Counted from the first letter of the stretch, positions 27,121 through 34,133 are shown. The stretch is DNA of 64,000 nucleotides from Phallusia mammillata (GCA_003260075.1 QLIY01000534.1:1-64000); one strand, 5' to 3'. Numbers and translations: made by a program. Notes: generated from the letters alone by a model not told the origin.

Positions 27121-30100
27121 TGAACATCCCTACTGCTAAGACGACGCAAAAAACTACGACATGAAAGACAGTTTCTGCAAAAAAAACGTGCAATAAAGTT
27201 GGTGTATTTTTTTCGTTTTTTTTAAATTAATAAGCTTACACACGCACAAACGTTTTTGCTTGTTTTAATATCTTGTTGCCTATTCTCCGTAACATATTCA
27301 ATTTCATTAAGTTTTGTAAAAAACTACCGTACGTCAAACCTCTGTTTGTAGCACTACGAGATTACCAAATATTTAAAACGTAACAATCAAATTGTGTCTA
27401 TATTGTACAAAACTGACATGGTACCGATTTTGAACAGCATTGCGAGACAGAACTCGCTAAGATTTGGAGAAACATAGATAGCGAGATACATTCAGTCGAT
27501 AAAATTGATTTCAATCTTGGGGGGGGGGCTTGAAAAGCATTGCGAGACAGAACTCGCTACGATTTGGAGGAACATAGATAGCGAGATACATTCAGTCGAT
27601 AAAATTGATTTCAATCTTCAAATTTTTGGATTGTGATGTTCATAATGTGCTAACCATTTCTTTCCCGATCCTGACTAACTTTAAGTACTGTACAAAATCC
27701 CCTTTACAATGCAAAAATGGTATTTACCTGTAATTTCCAGAGCAAGGCAAGTTCATCTGAGCTTAACTTGTCGCCTATGAACTCAACGACCTTTCGAATT
27801 TTGTCGCAGTACTGTGATTGGTCAATGTGGCCGTCCAATGAGATGCTGAGCAGCTTAGTGTCGACCAACCAATCCAATATCTTGTCACGATCAATTGTGG
27901 TGTCCGTAACTGTGAACTGGTTCGTCTCGTCAATTAGCTTTGTAACCTGAACAAAAAGTTGTACAATAAAACTAAAAATCAAATTGATGGGCAAATTCAA
28001 AATCAATTTTAGCATTGGTTGCCATTAAGATTAAGGCAATTTGAACAGTAAACAAATTTTTACACCATTGAACTATGTTTTTTTTCACCCTTTACACTGA
28101 TTGTGCCAGTTTGTAGCCGTACAAGTTTGTTATCACTGTTTTTGTGTGTGTTTTCATGCTTTTGTCGCTTAATAAGAAATTTGTCTTTCAGGACATGGCA
28201 TTATCCTGATGAAAGTGCTTTGTATGGGACGTCAAAACGTTGATTATTTTATTTATTTATAATAATAACTGCTGGAAGAGCATTACTTGTTTATACATAA
28301 TGCCTGGCAGCTACAGTTTATTTACTAAACAAGATGTATGTACAATGGCCCTAAAAATGTAAATCAATTAAGGATCTTAATGGGTAAAGTGGTAAACTGG
28401 CTGACATTGAGAGAAGCGTAATTTGATACAAAGCAAACACAGATTGACACAAGAAAATTTTGAGCCAAATTTTGACTTTATGCATAAACTTTTACCACAA
28501 ATTTTAGAGAGTATAAAGTAATAACAAATACATTATGGAAAACGTGCTGCCTTGGGAAAAAAAACAAATAAATACAGCACTGGGTTGCACCAAACTTTCT
28601 GTATATTAATCACTGGTATGCAAAATAGCCCCACTTCAACTACTATTTGTCATGTATGGTTTCTCTATAGTGATATATTGGTTAAAATTTATATTTTGTC
28701 AATTAAGCACATCAGTGAATTGTGTCCTATAGTGCATTGAGTCTCAACTTGTAGCACTACTCAAAGTATTGCATAAAACGGGATGATTTACTTGCACTGT
28801 GCATACACAATACTCCAGATTACAATTGGCTTCTTATTTGTTGAAGTGAGTGGTTAATTAAAAATGTTATGAGCCTCCAGTTTAATATTGCAATAATAAC
28901 CAGGGTAGGCTATATTTGAATACAGGCCAAATGCAAAAGAAGGGCAGTGATGTAATTAAAAAATTCATTTTAACCTCCTTTAGGGCGTTCATCTTTGCAT
29001 TGAAATGAGGACACTTGACCATTCGGAGTGTCACTTCCAAACGAAGATCATCAACTGAAGTGACATCCTTTGCCCACATAACTCGACAAACTCCCTTCAT
29101 TGATGTAAGAAGATCACTCAGGGAACCTAGTTTCTGAACGAAACAGTGAAATTGGTTTTGAATTCACAGAAAAAACTTTTATTAGTTATGGGTGCTTTAA
29201 ATCGGGTGTTTTGTAAAAAATTAGCTATTAAGAGATGGAGCCCGTGTTTTGAGGGCTATTATAACAGCAAACAGTCTTAAGAATAATAACAAGCTTAATC
29301 AAGTATATATTTGTATAAAATACTGAAATTCTGATAATACAGTAAACCTCCAGTAATCCAGACCCGTTTGGGCCAAAAAATTTGTGCGGATTATGCGAAG
29401 ATCCAGATTAACCGATTTTGGTTAGTTTAAGTCTTACCACATTACAAATCATTTCAGCCTCAAGTTTTGTCCGAATTAGGCCAAGATCCAGATTAACTGA
29501 ATCCAGTGTAACCATAGGTTAAGGAATTTGATTTGAAACACAAAGACTACTTAAAAACTCTGGACAAATTAAACTTATTGATGGATAAAATTGTGACGGC
29601 ATAGAGAGACAAAAAACACACATGCAAAATTTTTTTAACAGTAATAAGTCTACCTTTAACTTAAAGTCGTCTTCTGACAGTTCTCGTATGTATTTTACAG
29701 CCCTTTCCAGCATAGGTGCTATGTATGACTGGACGCATGAGCGATTCAGCCAATCAGCACATGCCGAGAAAGGTTGAAGAAGTGCTGCTAACTGTGATGC
29801 ATCGAGCATGGTGTTGCGCTCCAGTGCGGCCTGTACCTCAATCAATCCACCCTACAAGAACACTTGGTCCATAAAAAACATATATTTTAACCAAAAACAC
29901 TTAAAAAGGTATGCGGTTTAATCTGTAAAAGAACAGTTGTTGTGAGGTTTTTGACTTAAAAAACAAATATATATTCTTTAAAAACTGAACAGTAATTTGT
30001 TCAATAAGCATTTTTGGTCCATAAAAAACATATTTAACCAAAAACATTTACAAAGGTATACGGTTTAATCTGTAAAAGATCAGTTGTTTGGTAGGTTTTT

Positions 30101-33100
30101 GACTTTCTTTGAAAAACAACAACAATATTCTTTAAAAACTGAACAGTAAATTGTTTAATAAGTATTACTTTGTTTTTTTCTACTTTTGTGTGGTAAGGGT
30201 TGGGACCCAGGAAAAATCCTAATCCAAAATCCCAGGATTTGAGGCATTTTTTACGAATCCTAGCTTATAATACTTAATGGGGGTTTGTCTTTGTTAAACT
30301 GAAGTAAACCTTGCATAAACCGGTATTCCTAGGCAAAGCTATAATATTTTAAATAAAACAACATGCTAAAATTATTGCACGCTATTTTGCTAGGGCGAGG
30401 GGGGGGGGGGCAAACTAAAGAAAACCTTGCATAAACTGGTATTCCTAGGCAAAGTTAAAATATATTAAATATATAAAACAACATGCTAAAATTATTGCAC
30501 GCTATTTTGCTAGGGCGAGGACATTTGGGGAAAACAATTATATTTTCATGAAATATGCTTTCACTTTAAGCAACAGTGTCGTTAAGCTTAAAAACAACCG
30601 TAAATGTATTTTTAGCTCAGTATCTTAACACCGGGAAATCCCAGAATCGGAATTAGAAAATTCCCGGAAGTCAGGATTTTCCAATTTAGTCCCAAAATTC
30701 CAACCTTTCGTGTGATCAAACAAGAATAAAATAAGTATGAAGCACATTTAACACAAATACTGACTTTAAAGCAGAAAGTGTTGATTAGATTGACCATCCA
30801 TCCCCGATGATCAGTAAATCGAATTGTTTTCTTCGTATCGCTGCATGGTGGACGAGCAAAACATTTGTCAATTCCACCAAGTTTGGTCTCCCAGGCTGCC
30901 TGATTCCAAGACTTGTATTTGTTTTTAATGTTCCACGCACAGTCAGGGTCAAAGGCCTAGAAGTATGCATGTTTAATAAACAAAATAAAAAAGTGCTGTT
31001 AGCAGGACATGTTTAGCTACAGTATACAATATATACAAGTGAAAAAAAAAACTAGCAGTACCAATTTTTCTTTTCATGCAAAAAAAGATTTTTTCAACTT
31101 TTTTCCATTTTTTTCTTTTTTTAATAATTTTTCATGTCATTGTCATAGCAAAGGGGATTTCCCAAATTTGAAACACACAACAGATATATTTTTTTAAAAA
31201 ACACTAGTAGTTCAGTTGAACTAGGCCCAAACAACAATTAACAGTGTAATGTGAGTGTTTTATTTATTTCTGTGATACCTACTTAAGAAGGAAGGCTAAC
31301 CAATTACAAAGGTAGTGTTGTTTGGATATACTAAGGCAGTGGTTCCGAACCTTTATTGGCGAATTCCTCACTTAACAATTTAATACATTCTCATTTCTTC
31401 CCAATATACTACATAGTATGAAGCTAAACAAGATCATTTCAAAGGTGATATTCCCAGAGCCTAGTGTCTATTTACAAACACGAATTACAGTAAATTCCTG
31501 GGGGGGGGGCCTTCCCAATATACTACATAGTATGAAGCTTAACCACACAAAGATCATTTCAAAGGTGATACTCCCAGAGCCTAGTGTCTATTTACAAACA
31601 CGAATTACAGTAAATTCCTTTCCAAATGTTTCAAAATTTCAAAAAACCCCTCTTGGGAACCACTGTACTAAGGTATGTCAGTCTGGCAAAAACCTAACAG
31701 TCTGAACATTTTGGGGTTTAATAAGTTCAGTGTACACTTGGTGTAGAAACAAACGAATAATATAAAAGAGTAGCAATAATAGCAGCTAAATTGCAACCGA
31801 AGTATATTACTTACAGTGCTTAGAATTTGCAGCATTGATATAGGCAAAGGATCAAACTGCATTCTGGCCACAACCAGGTCAATAAAAAGCAACAGCATTT
31901 CATGAATGCCCTCCTGTACATCTGTGAGCCATCTAAAACAATAGACAAATATAGTCAATGCTGTATTGAATGCTTAAGATAGGTATACCCACTTTTGTAC
32001 TGCATTGGAAGTAAGTAACTTGGTGAAACATTCAGGCATACAACGATCCAAAAACCTCGTACAGTTATCATCTTGGTTAAGTAAGCCTAGGACATAAACA
32101 ATAAGTGGTTAGGGCAACTATATTGGGTTTATGGTGCCCTTTGTTCCAAGCAACCAACTATGGTATGTGAAACTAACATTGCGCCATCATAAAACCATGG
32201 AACTACCCAGAGCTTTCGATTGTTCTTTTTCAGTTTCACAATTGATAAATCTGTGGGGCAACCAAATTAAAAGTTGTGCTTTACTTCAGTTAAACATTCT
32301 GTTTAACTTTACCTTACGCAGTTTTTACTTAAAAACATATTAAATTTTTCACTGCAATTTTTTGAGGAAAAGTAAAAACAAACTAGTATTGTTTAGTTGG
32401 AAGTAAAGCAGTAAAGATTGTGTTTCCTTTACTTAAGTAAACCCAGGTACATGGTGACTTAATACATTATCCAATGAATTTTTTCGCTATATATATATGT
32501 ACACAACAAATGGGGCATTTATTAGCTTGTTAATATACATGATCTACAAGATAAGTCAATGCAAATACACAGCAGTTGGTTTCACCTTCTCTTATTTGTT
32601 TAGTAGCCGCTATAAGACACTTGGCCAATGATTCATCAGTTCGGAAAGGGATAGACCAATCTTCAGTAAAAACACGACCCTCAAGTTCCACAAGGTTATG
32701 AAAGGGAAAATCCAATCTCCCATCTTAAAAATATAACCAAAATAAAACCACTGAAAAATGCCTTGCAAGTAAAAGGTTCTTAAACATACAGTAATCCTCA
32801 GTTAAACCGGACATGTTTGGACCAAAAAATTTGCATGTATCAGGTGAACACCTTGACTAACCTATGTCAATTAGTTAAAGCCTTACATAGGGATGGGACA
32901 AAATTACAAATGTTCTAAATCTCAGTGCTTGGCCGAGTAGACTTATTGTTTTGTAATGTCACAACAATTTTAAAAAACGGTCGATTTTGTTCTTGGCGAA
33001 CCTTTCAAACACTAGTTTTGTATGTTAGCAGGGCATGGATATGCAAATTTAATGCTCGGGTCAGTTTGCGCAACTGTTTGGCTGAGCACTGAGCATCAAA

Positions 33101-34133
33101 ATCAGCGATGCTTGGTATCGAGTACTCGGGTTCTGGCTCGGCTCAACTCAGCCCATTCCTAGCCGTACCACATTACAAATCATTTGTACCTCAAGTTTTG
33201 TCCGAACTTTTACTGCAAATACAAAATAAACTTTATTCTTACCGGAATCTTTTGAATCTGAATTCATGTTGTCCATGCTTTCATTGTTTTGATTTTCATT
33301 TTTAACAACATCATCATAGGATGGCGGCGAAGCACCACTGTATAAGTCACTTTAAAGAAACAAACATTGAATAACAATCTTCAAAAAAACAACGTCATTT
33401 CAATCAACCACTATTCTTAACAACAATACTATGACCCCACTAAGTATATATATACTTTACATGGCTTACTATTGTGTTGTGTTTGATTAACTTGTGGGTA
33501 AATAATATGCAGGTTAAAAGACTGAAGTACATTCACATTTACTGAAATACGGGGGGGGGGCAACGTCATTTCAATGAACCACTATTCTTAACAAAAATAC
33601 TATGATCCCCACTAAGTATATACTTTACATGGCTTACTATTGTGTTGTGTTTGATTAACTTCTGGGTAAGTAATATGCAGGTTAAAAGACTGAAGTACAT
33701 TCACATTTACTGAAATACACAAACCTTGTTTGTAAGTCACTCATAATAACATCAACCTCACTGACATTATCGTACGATGACATGGGCATTTCACATGTCA
33801 GGTATGATACAGCCTCGTTGAGATCATTCTTAGCGCATTGAAGTGCTCTTCTAACATTGCTTTCATCATAAAATCCCATCCCTAAAACATACAGAAATTC
33901 TTTTGATTGTGTGTTAGAACAACTAATTGCCAGCATGAAATCACTACAAATCACTAAAATGCTTTTCCCTTCTATCATTATCTGCTTTTGCATCGAAAAA
34001 ATATACATGGATTATTATTAAATTGTTTAACGATAAAACCTATAATAGTACACACACACAAATTAAGCTGCATTTTTCATTATTCCCATTTCTCACCTAG
34101 CAAAGCTTGGACATTTTCTTCAGACACATCCAT
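110..34133 (-). CDS. USP24: USP24-like ubiquitin carboxyl-terminal hydrolase (3' end off window)
   Basis: Large cysteine protease of the USP (C19) family that removes ubiquitin from proteins. I assembled 39 exons on the minus strand by splice signals, phase continuity and similarity to vertebrate USP24. The order is UBA domain (exons 1-2), long helical-repeat body (exons 3-18), ubiquitin-like segment (exon 19), acidic/Ser linker (exons 20-22), more repeats (23-33) and the USP catalytic core (34-39). Exons 1-33 encode 1670 residues, close to the position at which the catalytic domain begins in human USP24 (about 2620 residues in all). About 1940 codons are visible. The third catalytic residue and the C-terminal region of roughly 600 residues lie beyond position 1. 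The catalytic Cys segment is missing at an assembly join near 4055-4064. The paralogue USP9X lacks the N-terminal UBA seen here, which supports USP24. Confidence 0.95.
1439..2100 (-). CDS. USP24: USP24 exons 36-37: zinc-ribbon part of the catalytic domain
   Basis: Exon 36 (2018-2100) reads GIFRDTFQGLFTDQKICEGC ending in CPHK. Exon 37 (1439-1577) reads YEREEPYFALNLTVKAGSLE and ends with YFCEKCNEK. The two Cys pairs (C-x2-C in ICEGC and FCEKC) are the zinc-binding fingers typical of USP domains. Exon 36 ends in phase 2 with GTAAGTG donor and exon 37 restores frame and ends in phase 0. Introns here carry a pogo-like MITE (about 1645-1775) and SINE fragments. Confidence 0.93.
1647..1772. mobile_element. 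pogo/Tigger-like MITE, divergent copy
   Basis: Contains CAGTTAACTTCGGTTAATCC, CGAATTAGGCAAAGATCCGG and AACTAAGGCTAACCGTA. The right terminal repeat is degraded. It lies between USP24 exons 36 and 37. Confidence 0.6.
1785..1975. repeat. SINE fragments, composite
   Basis: Holds AAATCAGCCGGTCACCAAGC in one orientation and GCTTTAGGGCTGATCCCAGT in the other, both from the SINE body. They are probably two truncated insertions. A similar plus-oriented fragment lies at about 3610-3710. Confidence 0.5.
2507..2668. mobile_element. pogo/Tigger-like MITE
   Basis: Begins CAGTAAACCTCGATTAA and ends TTAACCGCGGTTTACTG, giving imperfect terminal inverted repeats with CAGTAAACC tips. Internal core GATTTGTAATGTCGTAAAATT and GGATCTTTGCCTAATCCGG recurs in the related copies. 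TA precedes the left tip, as expected for a TA-targeting Tc1/mariner-pogo relative. It lies just left of USP24 exon 35. Confidence 0.75.
2702..2929 (-). CDS. USP24: USP24 exon 35: catalytic core
   Basis: The exon encodes 76 codons in phase 0. It reads LILSKGVEEEPEPDK, then ILYQLQKVFAHLHHS, then the conserved USP segment VNIREQQDAFEFFTDL and ends QVDEYLK. The QQDA(F/Y)EFF motif is a USP family hallmark (box following the Cys box). Acceptor is GCACGCAG and donor is GTGTG. About 22 residues between exons 34 and 35 are absent by comparison with human USP24. A truncated copy at 2961-3090 follows a G run and differs only at synonymous positions where compared. Confidence 0.92.
3147..3313. mobile_element. 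pogo/Tigger-like MITE
   Basis: Same family as 2507-2668: TACAGCTAACCTAGGTTAA at the left and TTAACCTAGGTTTACTG at the right, with the GGATCTTTGCCTAATTCGG core. It lies in the same USP24 intron zone. Confidence 0.7.
3345..3505 (-). repeat. tRNA-derived SINE
   Basis: Same family: A box GCTTAGTTGGTAAAG and a B box with one change (GGTTGGAATCCC). The body has CTAGCCCGTGCC and the GAATCAGTCGGGCTCCC segment common to the family. It lies between USP24 exons 34 and 35. Confidence 0.75.
3887..3934. other. Long G run (48 bases), probable gap
   Basis: Flanked on both sides by copies of a stretch containing AAAGCCAGACGGGGTGGCAT (3798 and 3969). It lies between USP24 exons 34 and 35, near the missing Cys-box segment. 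Confidence 0.85.
4065..4131 (-). CDS. USP24: USP24 exon 34 (truncated): start of catalytic domain, Cys box lost
   Basis: After the acceptor TTTTGCAG at 4132-4139 the exon reads EFDFSPLVVERPEHGLVGLK and then NG, matching the opening of the human USP24 protease domain. The reading breaks into a G run at 4055-4064 a few residues before the family's catalytic Cys motif (G-x-T-C-Y). I see no Cys-box sequence elsewhere between 2930 and 4880. A second truncated copy of the same exon lies at 4388-4423. The loss coincides with an assembly join, so it should not be read as an inactive enzyme. Confidence 0.88.
4815..6561 (-). other. USP24: Second copy of USP24 exons 33, 32 and part of 31 (haplotype duplicate)
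   Basis: Exon 33 copy is 4815-4950, exon 32 copy is 5539-5656, and the start of exon 31 from about 6470 runs into a G run at 6551-6561. Splice sites and reading frames are intact in both copies. In exon 33 about eight codons differ between copies and all are synonymous; the differences I found in exon 32 are also synonymous. The introns are alignable but much more diverged. This fits two alleles placed in tandem by the assembler rather than a real exon duplication, because the left copy stops mid-exon at a gap-like G run and the right copy resumes upstream. Confidence 0.85.
5860..6070. repeat. Dispersed GGGCTTG/CGGGCCTG-rich repeat
   Basis: Has repeated units such as ACGGGCTTGATTCGGGCCTG and CGGCTTTTGGGCTTGTATTT. 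Related sequence in the opposite orientation lies near 11850-12150 (AAGCCCGAACCCGACCGAAA) and near 41465-41515. Termini were not defined and the class is unknown. Confidence 0.4.
6643..10114 (-). CDS. USP24: USP24 exons 29-33: repeats leading into the catalytic domain
   Basis: Exons are 29: 9957-10114, 30: 9363-9569, 31: 7865-8057, 32: 7299-7416 and 33: 6643-6778. Segments include NSFIIDILVQPSDSDVRDCA, VPFWHQTTLLRPKTQA, ICWLTDFEIPTSTEY, TGHLRLIKILTSS and LISMHHYPDQSKAK, all matching human USP24 just upstream of its protease domain. Phases 0, 0, 1, 2, 0 are consistent. Exon 30 is inflated in this assembly by a 66-base in-frame repeat containing a G run (9493-9503); the true exon is probably 141 bases. 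Exons 32 and 33 each have a second intact copy at 5539-5656 and 4815-4950. Confidence 0.9.
7515..7565. other. Long G run (51 bases), probable gap
   Basis: Lies in the USP24 intron between exons 31 and 32. The other haplotype copy of this intron (about 6130-6190) continues without any G tract, which argues that the run is filler. Confidence 0.85.
8058..9000. other. Three-piece haplotype shuffle in intron 30/exon 31 region
   Basis: Two G runs (8378-8387 and 8501-8510) delimit a 113-base piece (8388-8500) that reappears at about 8762-8875. The sequence after the second run (8511 onward) repeats the last part of exon 31 and its upstream intron (compare 7990-8340). The right copy of the exon 31 end (8511-8577) is incomplete. 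No gene other than USP24 is present. Confidence 0.75.
10250..11230 (-). other. USP24: Partial allelic copies of USP24 exons 29 and 28
   Basis: After the G run at 10238-10249 most of exon 29 is repeated (to about 10349), with its acceptor. At 11175-11219 the last 45 bases of exon 28 are repeated before a G run at 11220-11230, this time with a canonical GT donor (AG|GTTGGT). Another G run at 10727-10736 interrupts a pogo-like end (CAGTCAAACTTCGATAC near 10683). Confidence 0.8.
11421..14620 (-). CDS. USP24: USP24 exons 24-28
   Basis: Exons are 24: 14451-14620, 25: 13205-13318, 26: 12976-13102, 27: 12434-12564 and 28: 11421-11647. Phases are 2, 2, 0, 2, 1. Segments include QNGGISVILNVLQKEI, YVVTLSIARYLLCVASCSD across exons 24-25, LIVTLVRITWFASACKLDQL and ARQALELLVACLELRPSHL, collinear with human USP24. 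Exons 25-26 and 28 also encode Ser/Arg-rich unordered linkers. Exon 28 in this copy ends at a GC donor (AG|GCAAGT), while the truncated allelic copy at 11175-11219 ends at a normal GT donor. Truncated copies of exons 24 and 25 lie near 13823-13888 and 13450-13497. Confidence 0.9.
15014..15565. mobile_element. hAT-like non-autonomous DNA transposon
   Basis: Terminal inverted repeats CAGTGGTTCTCAAAGTATGG and, at the other end, the complement of CAGTCGTTCTCAAACTTTTT. The 8-bp target duplication TTTTAGAC is perfect (15006-15013 and 15566-15573). The element is 552 bases with one N at 15539 and no transposase. It lies in the intron between USP24 exons 23 and 24. Confidence 0.88.
16072..18659 (-). 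CDS. USP24: USP24 exons 20-23: Ser/acidic linker and following repeats
   Basis: Exons are 20: 18573-18659, 21: 17407-17578, 22: 17148-17271 and 23: 16072-16183. Exon 20 encodes a Ser/Thr linker with MQIEEESSMKNQALLEL. Exon 21 has NKVFDVLFQLTDLDQPQI and RKLLLLLPTDPRLK, matching human USP24. Exon 22 is Ser/Asp-rich (DSALGDINESDSASTVSSGS). Exon 23 reads FRLQYNLEVLSGLLMP. Phases 0, 1, 2, 0 are consistent. Exons 20 and 22 each occur twice as full copies (18042-18128 and 16252-16375), and exons 21 and 23 also occur as truncated copies, because two haplotype contigs were joined at G runs. Confidence 0.9.
16560..16790 (-). repeat. tRNA-derived SINE
   Basis: On the minus strand an RNA polymerase III A box (GCTCAGTTGGTAGAG) and B box (GGTTCGAATCCC) lie 3' of a tRNA-like start, followed by GCAGGCTAGATTTGTTTAGCC and a body ending near the conserved CTGATCCCAGTAATGAATTT. 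There is no paired acceptor stem, so it is not a functional tRNA gene. The other haplotype lacks this insertion. Confidence 0.85.
16860..16930. mobile_element. hAT-like terminal fragment
   Basis: Carries AAAAAAGTTTGAGAAGCACAG, the complement of a CTGTGCTTCTCAAAC hAT end. The other end is not identified. It is present only on the contig that also carries the SINE at 16560-16790. Confidence 0.5.
16989..17271 (-). other. USP24: Junction of two haplotype contigs over USP24 exons 21-23
   Basis: A truncated exon 21 copy (about 16989-17016) runs into a G run at 17017-17028. The sequence then restarts inside exon 23 (about 17030-17080), followed by a full exon 22 (17148-17271) and full exon 21 (17407-17578). 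The left contig carries its own full exons 23 (16072-16183) and 22 (16252-16375). The exon 22 copies differ at synonymous sites only, as far as I compared. Confidence 0.85.
18042..18128 (-). other. USP24: Allelic copy of USP24 exon 20
   Basis: This is 87 bases with the same splice signals as 18573-18659. The codon differences that I see (in LE, MK, QI and SA codons) are all synonymous. The G run at 18312-18322 separates the two copies, and intron sequence on both sides is also repeated (for example the CTTGCAAGC-containing stretch near 17789 and 18353). Confidence 0.85.
19058..19397 (-). CDS. USP24: USP24 exon 19: ubiquitin-like segment
   Basis: The exon adds about 113 residues (roughly residues 887-1000). 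It starts after CTAAACG with a phase-2 acceptor and ends EYQ before a GTAAGAATTT donor. It reads TIERLLNIVYQYITDIEW, then RSLLPHGESFRG, then GNETVRSIRRKIA and LLVNDRVIPF, ending in LLLQDCNFAEYQ. This matches the internal ubiquitin-like fold region of human USP24, where the corresponding stretch is SNETIGSVRWKIA. Such internal UBL folds in large USPs are thought to modulate activity or partner binding; that role is family knowledge, not visible here. Confidence 0.9.
19494..19804. mobile_element. hAT-like MITE with CAGTGGTGGGATTCA ends
   Basis: Terminal repeats CAGTGGTGGGATTCAA at 19494 and its complement ending at 19804. The flanks GTACTAAA and GTACTTAA are a near-perfect 8-bp duplication. A G run at 19566-19575 and repeated GGTTCGCTGATCTCA units show that haplotype pieces were joined inside it. 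Confidence 0.8.
20044..22878 (-). CDS. USP24: USP24 exons 14-18: central helical repeats
   Basis: Exons are 14: 22772-22878, 15: 22606-22698, 16: 21533-21653, 17: 20272-20466 and 18: 20044-20156. Phases are 2, 2, 0, 0, 2. Matches to USP24 include LKFLLKEGELYLSWSRA, EACCEWF, VEKLDLIGIDMLWRI and KLKKDVSVLHSKFLNECY. Exon 16 is read in the frame giving LDVPQLTMSLFDCFSAF; the longest open frame there is a shadow, since only the LDVPQ frame keeps phase with both neighbours. A hAT-like element ends 23 bases left of exon 15 on the plus strand, just inside that exon's donor intron. Confidence 0.92.
20490..20781. mobile_element. hAT-like MITE
   Basis: Starts CAGTGGTTCTCAACTCG and ends with the complement of CGGTGGTTTTCAACTGG. 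The flanking 8-mers ACTTAGGA and ATTTAGGG are a degraded target duplication. It inserted just upstream of USP24 exon 17 in the intron. Confidence 0.75.
22262..22582. mobile_element. hAT-like MITE
   Basis: Ends CAGGGGTACCCAAACTTTT and the complement of CAGTGGTTCCCAAACTG. The target duplication GTATATAT is perfect (22254-22261 and 22583-22590). It is 321 bases long and lies only 23 bases from USP24 exon 15. Confidence 0.85.
22995..23145 (-). repeat. tRNA-derived SINE, 5'-truncated
   Basis: Contains the B box (GGTTCGAATCCC), GCAGGCTAGA and the family body with AATCAGCCGGTCAACAAGC. The A-box half is cut off at about 23140. A second partial body copy follows at 23150-23275. Confidence 0.75.
23453..23879. 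mobile_element. hAT-like MITE with TAGTGATGGGAC ends
   Basis: Begins TAGTGATGGGACGAGTACC and ends with the complement of TAGTAATGGGACAATACC. The 8-bp duplication CTCTTTAA is perfect (23445-23452 and 23880-23887). Internally it is rich in GGTACTCG / GTATCGA palindromic units. It is 427 bases and has no coding capacity. Confidence 0.88.
24068..24528. other. Assembly gap (461 N)
   Basis: A run of N inside the intron between USP24 exons 13 and 14. It starts exactly where a hAT-like element would begin after its target duplication (TAGGCTAC at 24060-24067, repeated at 24640-24647), so the missing sequence is probably the left part of that transposon. Confidence 0.98.
24068..24639. mobile_element. 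hAT-like element, mostly hidden by the N gap
   Basis: The right part (24529-24639) has GCTCGGTGCTCG palindromes and ends CATCCCTAT. The duplication TAGGCTAC flanks the N gap and this end. The visible part resembles the element at 32887-33160 (both with GCTCGG repeats and ATAGGGATG-type ends). Confidence 0.75.
24737..29133 (-). CDS. USP24: USP24 exons 9-13: central helical repeats
   Basis: Exons are 9: 28975-29133, 10: 27728-27946, 11: 26530-26733, 12: 25966-26127 and 13: 24737-24982. All are phase 0-0 and multiples of three (53, 73, 68, 54 and 82 codons). Diagnostic matches to USP24 include PHFNAKMNALKEVTKLI across the exon 9-10 junction, IDQSQYCDKI, LLWDLAHLPKL, SFIVRCIEDIKK and QWVVPALKQMHDI. 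Donors are canonical GT. The intron between exons 13 and 14 contains the only true N gap of the window (24068-24528) and several transposon copies. Confidence 0.93.
25835..25950 (-). repeat. SINE fragment (3' body)
   Basis: Holds AACTGGGATCAGCCCTGAAG and AAAGACGCTATACCGGATTA, which are body segments of the SINE at 16560-16790. The tRNA-like head is absent. It abuts USP24 exon 12. Confidence 0.65.
26960..27132. mobile_element. hAT-like MITE with TAGGGATGTTCAA ends
   Basis: Left end TAGGGATGTTCAAAG, right end TTTGAACATCCCTA. The flanks GTGCTAAG and CTGCTAAG are an 8-bp duplication with one mismatch. The internal part contains TCTAGAATAA-type repeats and an 82-base G run that is a gap. Confidence 0.8.
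27037..27118. other. Long G run (82 bases) inside a hAT-like element
   Basis: Interrupts the element at 26960-27132; both terminal repeats and the target duplication are intact outside it. Confidence 0.85.
29340..29520. mobile_element. pogo/Tigger-like MITE
   Basis: CAGTAAACCTCCAGTAATCC at the left, CGAATTAGGCCAAGATCC near the right and a degraded GTGTAACCATAGGTTA end. It lies between USP24 exons 8 and 9. Confidence 0.7.
29654..32723 (-). CDS. USP24: USP24 exons 4-8: N-terminal helical-repeat body
   Basis: Exons are 4: 32586-32723, 5: 31993-32086, 6: 31815-31932, 7: 30765-30956 and 8: 29654-29851. Recognisable segments include FTEDWSIPF, FLDRCMPECFTKLLTSNAV, VQEGIHEMLLL, DHRGWMVNLINTF and QLAALLQPFSACADWLN, all collinear with human USP24. 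Phase is kept throughout (1, 2, 0, 0, 0). The exon 7 donor is the less usual GTCAGT, chosen because it keeps frame with exon 8; the family similarity stops a few residues earlier, so this 3' boundary is slightly uncertain. Introns carry a hAT-like element (31337-31665) and a pogo-like MITE just left of exon 8. Confidence 0.9.
31337..31665. mobile_element. hAT-like MITE
   Basis: CAGTGGTTCCGAACCTTTAT at the left and the complement of CAGTGGTTCCCAAGAGG at the right. The 8-bp duplication TACTAAGG is perfect (31329-31336 and 31666-31673). A join at 31500-31509 doubles about 100 bases, so the true length is nearer 220. Confidence 0.85.
32789..33210. mobile_element. pogo/Tigger-like MITE split by a hAT-like insertion
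   Basis: CAGTAATCCTCAGTTAAACC at the left; after the nested element (32887-33160) the family core CACATTACAAATCATTTGTA and CCTCAAGTTTTGTCCGAA resumes. The right tip is missing, about 30 bases before USP24 exon 3. Confidence 0.65.
32887..33160. mobile_element. hAT-like MITE nested in a pogo-like MITE
   Basis: Ends ATAGGGATGGGAC and the complement of AGGAATGGGC. The flanks AGCCTTAC and AGCCGTAC are an 8-bp duplication with one mismatch. Removing it restores a pogo-like MITE sequence (TTAC|CACATTACAAATCATT) seen intact near 29436. Confidence 0.8.
33243..34133 (-). CDS. USP24: USP24 exons 1-3: start codon, UBA domain, acidic linker
   Basis: Exon 1 is 34097-34133 (coding part), exon 2 is 33725-33881 and exon 3 is 33243-33349. 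The start ATG is at 34131-34133; the same frame has an upstream stop and no earlier Met. Translation opens MDVSEENVQALL, then GMGFYDESNVRRALQ and NDLNEAVSYL, which are the UBA hallmarks (GMGF loop, C-terminal Leu-rich helix) aligned with the N-terminus of human USP24. Exon 3 encodes an Asn/Asp/Ser-rich linker containing SPPSYDDV. Phases run 1, 2, 1 and join cleanly to exon 4. The exon 2-3 intron contains a 10-base G run at 33551-33560 flanked by a repeated stretch. Confidence 0.93.

Noticed and set aside
26871..27193. ORFs with long Gly or Pro stretches
   Set aside because: They are translations of the 82-base G run inside a non-coding MITE.
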